This document shows positions 25,511 through 37,955 of a DNA stretch of 64,000 nt, piece by piece (within the stretch, counting starts at the first letter, position 1; each line of letters opens with the position of its first letter). Made by a program: the position numbers and the translations under genes. Origin of the DNA: Acanthaster planci (lineage: Eukaryota > Echinodermata > Asteroidea > Valvatida > Acanthasteridae); NCBI RefSeq assembly GCF_001949145.1, contig NW_019091386.1, forward strand, positions 1,242,915 to 1,306,914. The letters run 5' to 3'. The notes beneath the pieces are model-generated. The model searched no databases. It worked only from the letters and a program-made list of their open reading frames with translations, and was not told the DNA's origin.

Positions 25511-25524
25511 GTCACTATGGCAAC
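25511..25524 (+). promoter_or_regulatory. RFX X-box (site 5)
   Basis: GTCACTATGGCAAC has a perfect right half-site GGCAAC and one mismatch in the left half-site. Confidence 0.45.
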
Positions 25525-27299
25525 CGTCCAGCTGTCCAACAAGACTATACAAAAGTCGGGAATCGGCATGATGGATTAGGTCTTGCGTTGGACTGCGCTC
25601 TGTGATATGTGTCCATCGTATAAGATTGCAAGCCGTAAGCACACACGACATTTCCTCATAGCTCCTTCGAGAGTCATCTATATATATATCACAGTTTATA
25701 CAAGGCAAGAGCTGTGTAGCTTTGTCTGTGCCAGCTTTTTTTTCTGTATGTATAAGCGGCACGGCGTCGGGAGTCCATTCGGACACCGACGACCGTGCGG
25801 TGCTTAACGGCCTTCCGCCGCGTTTCCTCCCGGGGCGACGCTGGGCAAACACGGGCCAGGACTGCCACTGTGACTGATGGCTTTGGACCCCGAACTCGAT
25901 TTGCCACTTGGGAAGAGACGGGCAAATCGAGGCTACAGACAAGCTGGTAGAGTCATAGCAAATGAACAACACGCAACAGGAATCAAAAAGGACACACAAA
26001 AAAGCGACGGAAATGTCTGCAAAACGTGAAGCAAGACTCCGCAACCAACAATGGAGGAAAACCAGAACCGCGAAAGTACGACACAACCGTGCCGTGCTTT
26101 CAGAAAGCGTCGTCAACAAAACGACCAGTGAAATAAAGCATTTTTAAAAGAATGAAACAGAAATAACGCAAGGCAACACGAAGTAGTGCCACAAAGTGAG
26201 GAACAGAAACACGGTAATCAAATCAATGTGGTGTAATGCAACGGAATGGTCGAAATCGAATCATTTAAAGCACCGTTATGCGAGAATAAGCAACGTGAGG
26301 GACTTGAAATGTGCAATGTATGTATAAAAGCATTGCACTACATAGAGCCTATGAAACCTGCACAATAAGCAACATTAAATTCATACAGTAAGAAATGAGC
26401 TCTTTCCCGTTTCAATTATCAACCTGAGCGCGCGCATGCCCACTTACCTGCCCTGGGCCCCACGATTCCAATTTAAAAATCGAACTTTTCCTCCACTCGA
26501 AATTGGCAATCTGAAGTGTCCCTAAATGTGACAGCCTTCGACGGCGACTCCTGCCCACGCACGCTCGGTGCACTTTCCCGACCGGGAGAAATGCACAAAA
26601 ACGAGTAGCCATGCGCCAATCACGAATCGACCCTCCCCCCACGAAAACCCTAAGTCGCCCTCGTAAGTTCTGGATGTTTCATTCGTTTGAAGAAGGGTAG
26701 TGAACTGTTGGGGAATGCAACTCTAAATTACTCACCCGTTCGCCCAGGAGCCCTTATCCTTCTTTTCAAAACAAGCTATATTTTCCTCTCCAACTTAAAA
26801 GTGCAGAGGCAATTACGCAGCGCTCGTAAGTTCGAAACTACGTGCGCCAAACGCAGACAGTCGAAACCACTGCTTTCCACTTGTTTGCATTTTATTTCAA
26901 TGGCCCTTTTTTTCGATTTGTTTTTTAATTTCTTTCTCAGTAATACCAGTTATGACATTAAAAGTTCTGTTGACTTATGTACCGGTAATCCGTGGAGTTG
27001 TTTGCACGCGAAGCTCAGTTCACCGCCAACTTAAAGCTGCTAATGCCTACAAAAGGTTGCGTCGATTGTTAGTCAACTGATTGTTAGTCAACAAAAGTAC
27101 ACTCGCTGATTCAGTTGGTCTGGTCACACATTCATTAACTTGTTTTCCTAGAAATAAGTGTAATAATGGCGAGCTAGTTTGGGCTCAGACCAAAGTAACA
27201 CGGGGCTCATAGTCTGCTCGCGTGGGATTCTGAATTTCCCAGGTTAAGTAAAGTAGTGTGAAAAACAAGCAGCATTTTTTTTAAAAAGAAGACTGCGAT

Positions 27300-27470
27300 T
27301 TCCAGGAATCGCGGGTTCGAGTCCAAGTGGTGGCGCCATGACGTGTAACCCTCCCCTGAACACAGAGCGCACTGCCACCTGTGAGAGAAGAGTCGGTTGC
27401 TGTGTCAGCATCTGGCTGATGTATTCTCCACAGGGAGGAGAATATTTTACCGAAAACATGTATGGAACCT
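27300..27470 (+). repeat. Possible 5'-truncated tRNA-SINE remnant
   Basis: A perfect B-box core, GGTTCGAGTCC (27314-27324), follows ATCGCG as in a tRNA T-arm, but no A box lies at the right distance upstream. It is followed by about 150 bp of moderate-GC sequence different from its surroundings. It may be the tail of a SINE whose head was lost. Chance occurrence of a B box cannot be excluded. Confidence 0.35.
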
Positions 27471-30400
27471 GACGAACAGGGGTAACAGCACCGTTCGCTT
27501 GACGGCAGCACATGCGTTCCAATGACACACGTTATCATTATACGTATTACACTGATATAGGCCCATTATGTCTAACGCAACTTGTTTACTCAATCATCAC
27601 CATTATTGTAAACATTGCCAGGTTTCCAAAACGATTAATACATTTCCCCGTCGTTGTAACAATCTGATTTCAGGCGCACTATCCCGACTCTCTCGCATGC
27701 GGCCCGACCGAACCAGTCTACGGCCCCCTTTATATCGATAGTCGCTGTAGTAATTATGTCTGTTTGTTTGCCTTTTAATTACTCAAGTGGTAGGCTCCAA
27801 ACAAGCTGACCCCGGCAATGATTAACCGCGCGTAGAGACGGCAGCGATGCATCATGTCTTGTAGTTGTAATTTAATATTCCACGGCAGTCTGCAAATCAC
27901 ATCGGTTTGCATGGACTAGTTCAGGTCTATTCTCCTCCCGTCTGTGCTTTCACCACAGGCCGTCGGTGACAACTCAAGTTCGACAATGCACTGTTTGGGT
28001 CCATTTAATGAATCCCACTGGTACTATAAGTATCGATTTAATATGATTGATTGACGCGGGAAGTACAGTTGCATCACTGTCAGACTCGAGCGAGGGAGGA
28101 ATACACAATACCAGAGCCGCCGCTGGAAATTCATGAATTGAATTCAAATTGCACAGTCCATACGATTTGGTCCATATTAAGAAATGTCTGATTAAGACCG
28201 ACGCAAGCAAATTTACATCAAGACACGTACAATATAAAGAGTTAGTTTAAGATATTGGGTCACGCTATTCGGATGAGTAACTTGTATAAAATTATACCTC
28301 AAGCGCCGATTCGGGTAAAATCTTGCGCTGAATTTGCTTAGAGTTCCGTGTGCAATTGACAAGAGACTAGTTGAGAAAAAAACCGACTTGTTGAGCTGCA
28401 ACTCAAATTTTTTCAAACGACGGTTTGCAAGCTTACGCAGGCCCGTACAGTGGGAACTGAGCTTCACGCATTAAAGTATGAATTGACTCTAGATTGAGGG
28501 GAAAAAATTAGACGAGGCGTTTTCCCCCTCCACGAGACAGTCGGGGCACACTGACCGCGCGGTCACGTCAGAAACTTCGCCTGTTTCTCAGATGCAATTA
28601 AGTAGATTAGTAGTATGGATGTATGGCGCTTTGATGACTAACTAAAACAATACAAAACTCACGTAGAAGCTTCCACGGTACCAATTACTTGGATCAGATA
28701 CAATCAAGAATGACATCACAAGGGAAGGATTTACAGACTGTCTGACTCTGTCGTAAAAGTAGAAGGTAATGACCACAAAACACTCTTCTCAAACCGAGCA
28801 GTACAAGTGACGTTGCCATATTCACATCTTTGTAATGCGCGTGGAAACTTTGGAGCCCTTTCAGAGACGATTTAAAGCAATTGACCGGTTTAAGGATATG
28901 TTCTCCAAAAACCAAACAGGAGGCGCCGCTCAGACCCGACCCCAACTTTTCCGACCGAGATTGTTTTGATGCTAAGAACGTGCGTGATTGGCAACAGAGT
29001 GGATTCTCAGACTAATGAAAACATCGTCATTATCACATCCGTGCTTGTGGAACTTGTTTCACTGTGTCTGACGAATGTTTCCCAAAACGAGGCAGCGGAT
29101 TGCATCAGTGTGCACGTCCACAAAGCCTGTAAGAACAAGGAGCATTAAAGTCTTATCGTATACACTGGCAGAGAACTACTTTTAACCCGTAAGTGTTAAG
29201 TTTAATTTAGGTCACCGTAGGTTTTTGGAAGAGAGCTGTCACTTACATTTTAAGATCTGCTGCTCAACAGTAGGGCCAAGCCCCAATCGGACCCCTTGTA
29301 CCACTTTGGTCTAAAACCTTTCCCAGCGTTGATTATCGCTGTCCTGAAATTGTTGGGCGATAGTGTACGCACACCCAAGCTTTTGTAGGTCTGGATCATT
29401 TTTCCATATATGGCTGAACAGATTTGGGGGGATTACAGAATGCGCCCAAGCAAATAGGCCCTCTCTCAATCCGCCTCCACACCAGTAAGCACAAGGCCGG
29501 TCCAAACGCACGGACGCATGAAGGATACCCAGCCGGGCCGGCACCTTAATTGCTTGTGATCTCTGGTATCAAAGGACAGACGAAGAAAATGGGCTCAGAT
29601 ATTATTCGCCGGATTTTGTCCTCTCTCAAAACCCGAAAAAGTGACTGATGAGTCCACCAGTGTCACTCTCACAGTCTTTCAAATCGTCTTCCCTGCACGT
29701 GCGTCATGTATGCCACGTCGCAAGTACGGCAACTGCATCTTGGTGTGGCTATTACATCGTACAGATGTACTCCCTATGGGCATTATAGTAATGTTAAAGA
29801 ACCATTAACGATGTAAACTGAGTTCACCGACATGCTTAAACCGGAAACGCCGCCCACATTTTCCATCGCATTGCATTTAAAAATGTTGATAACATTTTAT
29901 CAACCAAAAATAAACTAATGTAAGCACAGTAGCTTTCCTCTACAGTTCTTGTCATCAGCCGTTTTAATGAACATCCATTTGCGTTTAATCCAACTTTTAG
30001 CGTTCAGTTCGTGTTCGCACAGTACATTGTGCATAATGTATATATGATTGGGGGAGGGGTATTTTACAAACAGGACTCTCTCGGAAGATGGGTACTTTTT
30101 TGTTCGTTTTTCCCTCCTTGGAAAAGGGGGCAGCTATGGTGTTCAGATCCAGTCAGAGATGTTTTGGATAACTTTCCTGGTTACACTTTAAGGGACTAAA
30201 TAGCTACGAGTTGCCAAATGTAGGCTTTGGACATTTTTGAACATGTAATAGAAATGTGACGAAGTGTGAAATAATCGTATTAACGGATACGTATATCTGA
30301 CATCTCAACACATGGGTATTGAACTCATGCATCGTGTCACTTTTTCCAGAACAATGACTCACTATCTCGTCGCATCGGTTTGGACTGTCTGTCGTTGTTT

Positions 30401-31196
30401 AGATCAACTGACAAGGAGGTCACACAAGACTATTCCGATTTCATTTGTGGGACTATTCATGTATTCATGTAGTGTGATTACCAAAAACTTCAGTAGATTC
30501 CGAGAGTAACTGTGATTTTTTTGTCCTTTAGCGAATGCTGACCCATTCCCTTGGACCCAGTTTAATACAAAGAGGACGACCCCGGAACTTGATAATAATC
30601 CAGGAAATCTGGTGAATCAGTAAGCGCCGAGATATCTGCAAAGCAATTGACCCTCACAATTTTTAAGCAAATAATTTTTTGACAAGTGCACAGCGCACGC
30701 ACGTCTAACCGTGGGTTGTTCTACGTGTAACAGAGATGTCCCAACTTGCAAAGTCAATTTAATCTGAACTTTCGTGTAGATTGTGACATTTCCATCTCAA
30801 GCTGAGCTTCTGAGGATACACATGTTCTTTACCTGTTGCCTTTCTCTTTTGTATAAATCAACAGTATCCGGACACCTGACAACTAAATGTATCCTAGATT
30901 GCTGAGGCTGGCAATTTTAAATGAATGTCGTTATATTCAGTTAGACTGAATTGATGCGAACTATCCGTCCAAATTATAACTATGTGTTTAACCTTCGTTA
31001 TCGTCCACTTGCAAATAGAATTCAGTTTACAATTGCACTGGTGAAACATATGTTAATTTTACCTTGTAGGCCTAGGCCTATTCATCAACCTCTATTCGGG
31101 GGGGGGGCTGTCATCTCAAGAAAATGTGTCTGTTTACCGGTAAAACGATGTTCGAAAGACTGTTTTTGAAGAAAGAATGAGGATAAAACTGCTTAC

Positions 31197-31354
31197 CCTG
31201 AAAGAAGACTTTCGTTCTGAAGTAAGAGATGACCAGTCTGAAGACCGTCTGACTGTCCAGTTTGCGGTGCAGCGTGGCCTTGTCGATGGGCAGGAGATTC
31301 TCCAACGCCTTGATCTGCTCTCGCAGCTTGTCCCGGTAGCGCTTGGACTTGAAA
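31197..31354 (-). CDS. AHR-like bHLH-PAS gene, exon 2 (basic helix-loop-helix domain)
   Basis: Read from 31354 down to 31197, this 158-nt exon encodes 52 full residues, numbered 59-110 of the deduced protein. The basic region is KSKRYRDKLREQ, helix 1 IKALENLLPI, the loop DKATLHRKLD, and helix 2 TVFRLVISYFRTKVFFQ. The combination SKRxRDxL, LLP, KLD, then (V/L)xRL.(V/I)SY(L/F)RxKxFF is the AHR class pattern, distinct from HIF/SIM, ARNT and NPAS4. Such proteins dimerise with ARNT and bind DNA in the nucleus. The donor is TTTCAGG/gtaagc (phase 1). The 5' edge is set by the phase-2 donor of exon 1 and the only nearby in-frame AG (GTAG at 31358-31355). The preceding pyrimidine tract is weak, which is odd. 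An in-frame TAA at 31407-31405 limits upstream extension. The sequence differs enough from vertebrate AHR to be a divergent paralogue. Confidence 0.9.
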
Positions 31355-31856
31355 CTACTTTCGTCGCGTAATGGATCCGTCCACGAAATGGTCCGACGAA
31401 CAAATTAGCCCAGCGCACAAGAAACATCGCCAACATTGGAAAATAAATGAGAAAGAGAGGCGACAAACATTACAGGTGAGGCACAGAGGAATAAGAACAC
31501 AAGGGCGGTTTTCTTTTTCGTTTAGTTTAAACCGGCGTGTGGCTATGAAGTGCCGCTAATGAAGGAAACGAACTCTTGTTATAAGGAGTGTGATGCTGGT
31601 GGTATGAAGGCAGGGGGGTGTCGTGACAGAGAAGGGTGATTAGATCGAGAACGTGTCACGACTAAACTCGGGATTTTCGGCACGCTCTGTTTTCAAAGGA
31701 CTGTTTTGCATATTATGCGTCGCGTGTTGCACTTGTGCCCAAATTTTCTTTTACATAGCGCTGCCCCTAATGGGTTTCAATTGACATTAAAGTGCGGATA
31801 ACGACAAGCTTAGGGAGTAGTGTTGGCCAAGCCGCGGCCGTGCTGATAGTGAATAC
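31355..31856 (-). other. Intron 1 of the AHR-like gene (502 bp)
   Basis: It runs from GTATTC at 31856 to an AG at 31356-31355. Joining the flanking exons recreates a serine codon (AG+T), giving KIDP-S-FKSKRYRDKL in frame. The last 45 bases before the acceptor contain few pyrimidines. Confidence 0.65.
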
Positions 31857-32029
31857 CTTGGGTCGATCTTGGAGGAGCCGGTGGACCGGAGTCCGGCATG
31901 CTGTTGCGGTGGGTGCTGCCGGGTCGGCCGAGCGTACGGGGACATCCCCGCTGTTGGCCCAGGCAGGGTGCCGCGCGGTGGCTGGCTGTGGATACCGTAG
32001 TCGTCCCCGCCGCACTGTTGACTGAGCAT
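31857..32029 (-). CDS. AHR-like bHLH-PAS gene, exon 1 (start codon and N-terminal tail)
   Basis: The ATG at 32029-32027 is the first Met after an in-frame TGA at 32164-32162, so I take it as the start. The exon encodes 57 residues plus two bases of a split codon. The protein begins MLSQQCGGDDYGIHSQPPRG and continues rich in Pro, Gln and His (PTRQHPPQQHAG), ending STGSSKIDP. The donor is CCCAAG/gtattc (phase 2), which fits the phase-2 acceptor of the bHLH exon. The exon is CpG-rich, unlike the AT-rich surroundings, as expected near a promoter. It lacks the RKRRKP-type basic stretch found at the N-terminus of vertebrate AHR, so nuclear import may rely on the bHLH basic region. The frame, phase match and composition support it. 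The N-terminus itself is not a recognisable domain. Confidence 0.75.
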
Positions 32030-32264
32030 TGCCGGGGCCGCCAGCACACTTTGCCCTCGGTGTACCCCGCTCTGTGGCGCGGTCAGTCTCGCAGAACCGA
32101 AGGAAGAGAAGTGGACGGCAGTAAAAAAAAAAATTAAAAAGCCTGCGGCCCGTCCAGTCAGTCAGGAATATCCAAAAGATCGTTCTCAGTATTGGAAGAA
32201 AATCTATCACCGCGACGAAAGCCCCCTTTAGTTATAATGAGTATCTCCCAGCCGCCACTTTATA
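32030..32264 (-). promoter_or_regulatory. Putative 5' UTR and core promoter of the AHR-like gene
   Basis: On the minus strand TATAAAG lies at 32264-32258 with GC-rich sequence (TGGCGGC) just after it, as in a TATA core promoter. Initiation about 30 bp later would give a 5' UTR near 200 nt. The interval is pyrimidine-rich in part (CTTCTCTTCCTTC), so an alternative is that exon 1 is internal and has an acceptor at GCGAG or CGCAG here. Confidence 0.35.
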
Positions 32265-35200
32265 TTCTGCAGTAGATAAGCGCTTGGGGTGTTATGATGG
32301 ATACGCATGTCCGTGGAGTATTTCTTTCTCTCACAATTTCGTCAGTAGCGGGCGTCGTTATATCCCCTGCTGACCTTTCGGCGCAAGTTGACCCCCCGTG
32401 GAAGCCGCTCACTCCAACACGGCCACCGTTATCATTCCTCGCGAGCACGGCAACTTCAGTTTTTATTAACTGTTGACCAAAAATCCCTCCTGCATGCCTA
32501 CATGCTACAAATATCACTTGAAATGAAATCTATATATGGCAAGATAGAATGATGCGCATTGGGGTATTTTGAGTTCACCGACTCAAAAATCCACCTGCAT
32601 AGCCGCGTTCCGTTTTGGGTACAGGCTTTCGATTTTTTTTTTTCAGGAAGGGGAAAAAGATTTAATATGAGATGAGCTTGGTGGACTATCAATTATCCGG
32701 GCTCCTCCCTCCCCGCCCCCGGCTTCTCGCTTATCACGGCTACAGAGCGATGGTTTTCCGCCGGTGACGACGAAAAAAAAAAGGCGCGGTGGAGCGAGAC
32801 GGACTGAGCAAGCGCAGTAGATGTCGTGTATAGGGATGCTGCGCGTTACTACTGACAACTGTTCCCAGTGTGCGGTTTCCGTACACGGTCCAACCTCCCT
32901 TGTCCGTCCATGGAGTGTGACTCCCCACCCCCCACCTTTGTTGATAATTTAGTTATGATCCGGGGTAACCATTTAACGAAGAGCGCTTCCATAATAGTGT
33001 CATAGTTGATGGTGTTTTTCACTGGTTGGCATCGTTGCCCTGCCGGGTAAAAACATGACCGCCAATGGCTTGTGCTGTGAACTGGCTACATTGTCATTTA
33101 GATCTGATGACCATGACAAGACTTTCAAAGTGACGTTCGTCATTGATACGTCTTAATCATTTGGGGAATAAAACTGTCTACACCATCTTTCGATGAAAGT
33201 ATTTTTTACATGCACCTTTAAACACTTCCACCTTATGTAGAGATTATATTTGTTCTCGAAAAATTAGGAACAAAATCCACACTGAAGGAACCTTTCCGTA
33301 CCAACACACTGATTTGGATGCTGAGAAAATATAAAACCGAACATGATATCATACTTCCAAAAAGCGTCTCGAAGAAGACCTTCAATGTAGATTTCGGGAG
33401 AGCTGATCAGTTGAAGCTCTGTTAGGTCCAGTGGGATTCTTGAATCGTCTGCAGTACATTTTTGTTGGTGGGCCTTTCTGTTATCATCACAGACATCAAA
33501 ATAAAAATGTTAACGAGAAGAGGTGAATTTTCAGTCCTATAAACTAAAGATACCTCCATAAAATAGACGCACTTTTGTGATCTAAAGAACAGTTTGAGGA
33601 TTAACGATCCATAACAGATCATATTCCATGTCGAGTGAAACCTGGCTGTCTTGATGTTAATCATAACTTGAAATCGATTCCCCTTGTTCGGATTCTGTCG
33701 GGCTCGTGATTGCGACATGCTTGACCAGATGACTCCGATTTCAGAGGATCGTTTGACGATTGCGCGGCTGTTTTCGAAACGTTTAGGGGTGTTGGAGCTT
33801 ATTCTGTTTGTTTGTGAGTTAAACGGTCTCCCGTGAACTCTTCAACCAAGTTGACGAGTCAACACTTGTCCCAAGAGGATATTTTTTTAAAAATAAATCC
33901 TGGGGCAAATTTGCTCTCCATTCAGGGCGAGCCCTCGATTGTTGGAGGCGGTGCGAGATCTGAGGGAGGGCGTTCATGTTTTCTTTTTTTCTCCCCCCTT
34001 TTCTTGTCGGCGGTCTCTTATTAAAAGCCGATGGGAACGGCGCGCTGCCGTGGTTGATACACGTTGCTCCGCACCCGCACTCGGGAGGAGGTAGAAGTTA
34101 TTGTCACCTCGAGGTCATATTTGAGAAATGTTGGTAGTGTCGCGAAGTCAACCATTATAGCCCTGATGCCAGTTTGACCTAACGATGTAGACCGGCCCTA
34201 TCGATCCTTTTAGAAGACCTGTTTTGTAACGGGACATAGTAACGGCTGTTCCGGCGTACCGCGCCTGGCGAGCCACGGTCCTTGTACACGGCACAAAAAG
34301 CGTCACTCAAGTGACTCAACTGTATTTTTGTGTACATTTTTTTTAAGCGCCGAGGCTTCGCAGAGGGTGGGCAAAGGCTATCGCCCAAATTTCTTAAGTC
34401 AACAGGAAAATTAGAAAATAAATGGCAATTAGTTTGCCTATGTGATGGGGCTGATTTATCTGGGGCGATAGCAGTGTGAATGACGGGCGCGGTGTTATCT
34501 GGCCCCATCAGGGAGCGCAAACACGGGCCGGTGTGGAGTGCTTGGAGACCGGGCCGATGGAACGAGCGCGCGGCGGTGCCTCTCCAGGGCCCAGCGTTGC
34601 TCGGGACCCGGTAACGAGACCACTCCAAAGTCTCTGGGATCCTATCAGGGTCCCTGTATTGAACACTATTGAGTGAAAATGGCTCCAACTATTGCAACAA
34701 CAACCTTTTAAATAGCCCCGCCATTATGCTCGTGTGGATATAGGGTTGCAACGAAGCCGGGGTTGTGAAGGGGCATTATGTCGGTCATGGTCACTGAAAA
34801 TGACTTGACGAAAATGATAGAGATCTGGTAGAATGGAGCGGTGCATTCATGACAAATGTTTTAAAATGTGTCATCAAATACCAGATATTTAATAATGTCA
34901 TCAACGCGTACCTCTTTCCTTCTTCCGTGCCCTCAACTTGACCCTGGATTTCCAGTGATTTCTGACAGGTTCACTCCCCCCACGACCAAACACAACTTAA
35001 TGACTCTACGCATGGCATTCGTATATTTTTTCAACCATTTGCTAAATAACACTTCACTCTTGTAGGGTTGAAATCCTCGATTTACGATTTGGTGATTCAA
35101 GTTCTGCTGTTCCTGTTGTCAACATGCGCAAAGCATTTTAAACGGATATACTTTGCGAAAACAAAATAAGGTAACCTTTGCTGCCCCAATAATATTAAAG

Positions 35201-37950
35201 ACATGACATAGATACATGTATACTGCTCAATGTTCGTAAATGGCTCTCGTTCCGATATTCGCTCAGCCCAGAAATTCTGCTTAGCAAGGTCTCGTGCCAA
35301 TAACTTGTGATATTAGAAAGGGTCATGTTAGCCTATCAGGTATGCTTAGGTTATCATTCACTGATTTAGTTCGGCAATAAGAAGTCAGCAAAATGATTTA
35401 AAATTGCAACACAAAAACCCACACCTGACACATTGGGCATATCGGTCAACCTCAATGGCATTTTCCCCCATCAGGAGCAACTATTAGCCGGCAGCAATGT
35501 TTTTTCGACTTGAATAAAAGGAAGGCACACGAACTGGGGATATCACAAATTAATTAGATAAGGCAGATGACATCTCGATGGAAGTTCGACTGTTTCCTGC
35601 AGCGGGTAATTGGGGGAGCGCGCGGGGCACGTGCGCTGGGCTTTTTGTGTCGATTGGAGGTGCTGATATCTGACCGAGTTTCGACCGAGCTGGTTGCAAA
35701 GGGCCCGGTTTATGGCTTCACAGATTAAGTACCATGTACTATGCGCTAAATTAAGTCAGTTTTTTCGGTAAAACTCTTGTTGTATTATGGAATACACACG
35801 GTGAGACGTGGACTCGAGCAGGGGTCGGATGCACATAGATAATGTTTCAATTTGTGCCATTAACCCTAACCCCCTAGGAACCACTGAAATCATGCATATG
35901 CTCGTTGGATTCAGCATGGTTTGGGTTAAGGGGCGGGCGATGTACAGGGTGACCCCCCACCCACCCACGAACGAGACCTGTACATCTGCTCAGGAAATCA
36001 CCGCCCTTTCCTACATGAAATGGGCACTGTCGCATCATAAAACATGCAGAGACTGCCATTCGAATTGTCCATCTCCATTCTCGCTCACGGAGAATTTTGA
36101 AAAAGTTGTGCTTTATTTCCCAAAGGCACATAATCCGAAGACCTATGCCCACTGCACCAACTTCAGCAGTTTCGAACTGCTGTGCACCAGTTTCTCTGTG
36201 TTCCTTTTGATTAGATTCCCCCGTTAAAAAAACAGTTGATTTGTCCAAACTTAATTTGTAAGTATGAGCAGGCACTCAATTTTATTTTTTTTATTTGTTT
36301 GTTTGTTTGCTTGTTCGTTGATAAATAATAAGAGCGGCAGTTTCATGTGGGAAAATTTTTGTGAGGATAGTGGTAAGAAGGTTAAAGAGGGCGCTGCTGG
36401 TTGATTCCCAAGACATGGCATCAGCAGATCAAATTATGTTACCTGGGTAAACCTTTGGAGTGAAATTTTTTTCTAAAACTTCGGTGACAGGCGGTGCAAC
36501 ACGGTGAATCATATTACGGTTACATAATTTGACACATGGCCCTCACCCAACAAATTCGTCACAAAGATAACAAGATATGAATTGACATCGTGCAGAGAGA
36601 GAAAAAATAAATCCCAATAACACTGTTGCTGTATCTGCCCTCTCCTCACCCATGTTTACTCTTAGATGTCTAGATTACTGTATCAACTCCGATGTTTGCC
36701 GACCTGCAGTGTTTGGGAGATTCGAGGCTTTGAATACTTCGGCCTAATCCTCGCACTTCTAAAACACGAATTAGTTTCCGGATCAGACAAGGAATGCCTA
36801 GCTGGTATTGCTAGGTCCCTGGTAACCATAGGGGTGTATCCATGAAAACATGAGCGTGATACATTCAGCTAGACGTTAGTAGCGTGTGTGGTTGATATCT
36901 GTAAACAATGACCCTGCAAAAAAGTACATCGGAATATATCATGGTTTTTAAGGGCCTACTTCTATTGTACATTAATTACAAATGATAAAACACCCACTAG
37001 TCATTGGATATTATTTGTTTATTTACTTCAAGGGAATAATGTCAATTTAAAAGGAGGTTAAAGTAAGTGATATATATATTGAAATCATGCACACTGTATA
37101 AAAAGAACAGAAGATGAAATAACTGCTCAGTTTTAACATATTGTTGGAAAATAACCACGCCAGTACAGGGGGAAGGCTTAACCGGTTGTCCAGTAACGCA
37201 CAGTATGATAAGAAACTTGAAAACTTGAGCCATTCAATGAGGATCAGACTTGGCACAACCGCAATATTTAGGAAAGCAGATCTTTCAGGTCCGTCATGCG
37301 CAGTCGATTTCAAAGTGAGACCGCTCGAGGACGGTCTAATACCGGACTGATATTCGTTAATAACTTCGTATAGTAATACGTGTATCTTATTTTTAGGAAC
37401 GAGTCGCTTTGAAATCTATACTAGTGAAATCAATACAGCGTGGGTCCACTTTTCCAGGAACTTTGCGGGGGGGATTTATTTAGCCAGATTCCAGGGCCGT
37501 TCGGTTTGTACCTTGGTGTGCCGAGAATGAAACTTTAAATGAAATGGTAACTACAAATAGGGAAGAAATTTAGTTTTGTGTAAATTTGTGGAGCGGTTAA
37601 CTTTTTAGGAGTATCAGCCTTGCGCCTGGCCGGCGTGCCCAGCGCCTACAGGCAGTGCCCGAGACTGTTATCTTGAATGGCGCCCTCTTTTAACTAGCTG
37701 TTTGGAATTTTATGCAGTTGAGGGCGCACTACGACGCAAGTAGCGCGACAATTTTTTTCAGACGAAGACTCGAGAAGGAAAGTGTGACATGTTTTGTGCT
37801 TAATTAATGCACAAATACTGTAAATGGTAAGCCCCTACATTCATGTTCATGGTATTCATAGTTATTTTAAGTAAGTAATTCATTTAAAAACTACAGTAGT
37901 GCACAAAAAGTTAGGCTTATCATGCATACTGTACATTACATGTTCAACTT
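32265..37950. other. Upstream flank of the AHR-like gene; no gene seen
   Basis: CpG-rich patches occur at 32.65-32.95 kb and 34.4-34.7 kb, and the rest is AT-rich. The longest open frames (for example 34179-34688 minus) have no domain and no paired splice sites. The patches could belong to the promoter or to upstream enhancers of the minus-strand gene. Confidence 0.4.
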
Positions 37951-37955
37951 GAACA

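Larger units (their letters stand above)
515..31196 (-). other. Intron 2 of the AHR-like gene (about 30.7 kb)
   Basis: This is the span between the phase-1 donor after the bHLH exon (GTAAGC at 31196-31191) and the acceptor of exon 3. I found no further exon of this gene and no other convincing gene inside it. Many open frames of 60-209 codons occur on both strands, but none has a recognisable domain and paired splice sites in one frame. The span contains several mobile elements (8472-8656, 8821-8962, 16651-16852, 17896-18147, 22741-22914, about 27300) and five RFX-type X-boxes. CpG-rich islands alternate with AT-rich stretches near 2.3-2.65, 4.05-4.4, 7.3-8.0, 11.5-12.2, 14.3-14.5, 17.6, 18.7-19.9, 21.2-21.5 and 24.1-24.9 kb. 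Such islands in a long early intron of a developmental regulator are often enhancers, but I cannot test conservation here. Confidence 0.6.

Noticed and set aside
25490-26119. Longest open frame in the window, 209 codons, minus strand
   Set aside because: No recognisable domain, low-complexity hydrophobic start, and no start or splice context. With this much sequence one such frame is expected by chance.
34179-34688. 169-codon open frame, minus strand
   Set aside because: GC-rich block with few stops. Composition is not protein-like and no homology is recognised.
35858-35876. Telomere-like TTAACCCTAACCCCC stretch
   Set aside because: Only about two units, not a tandem array, so taken as coincidence.
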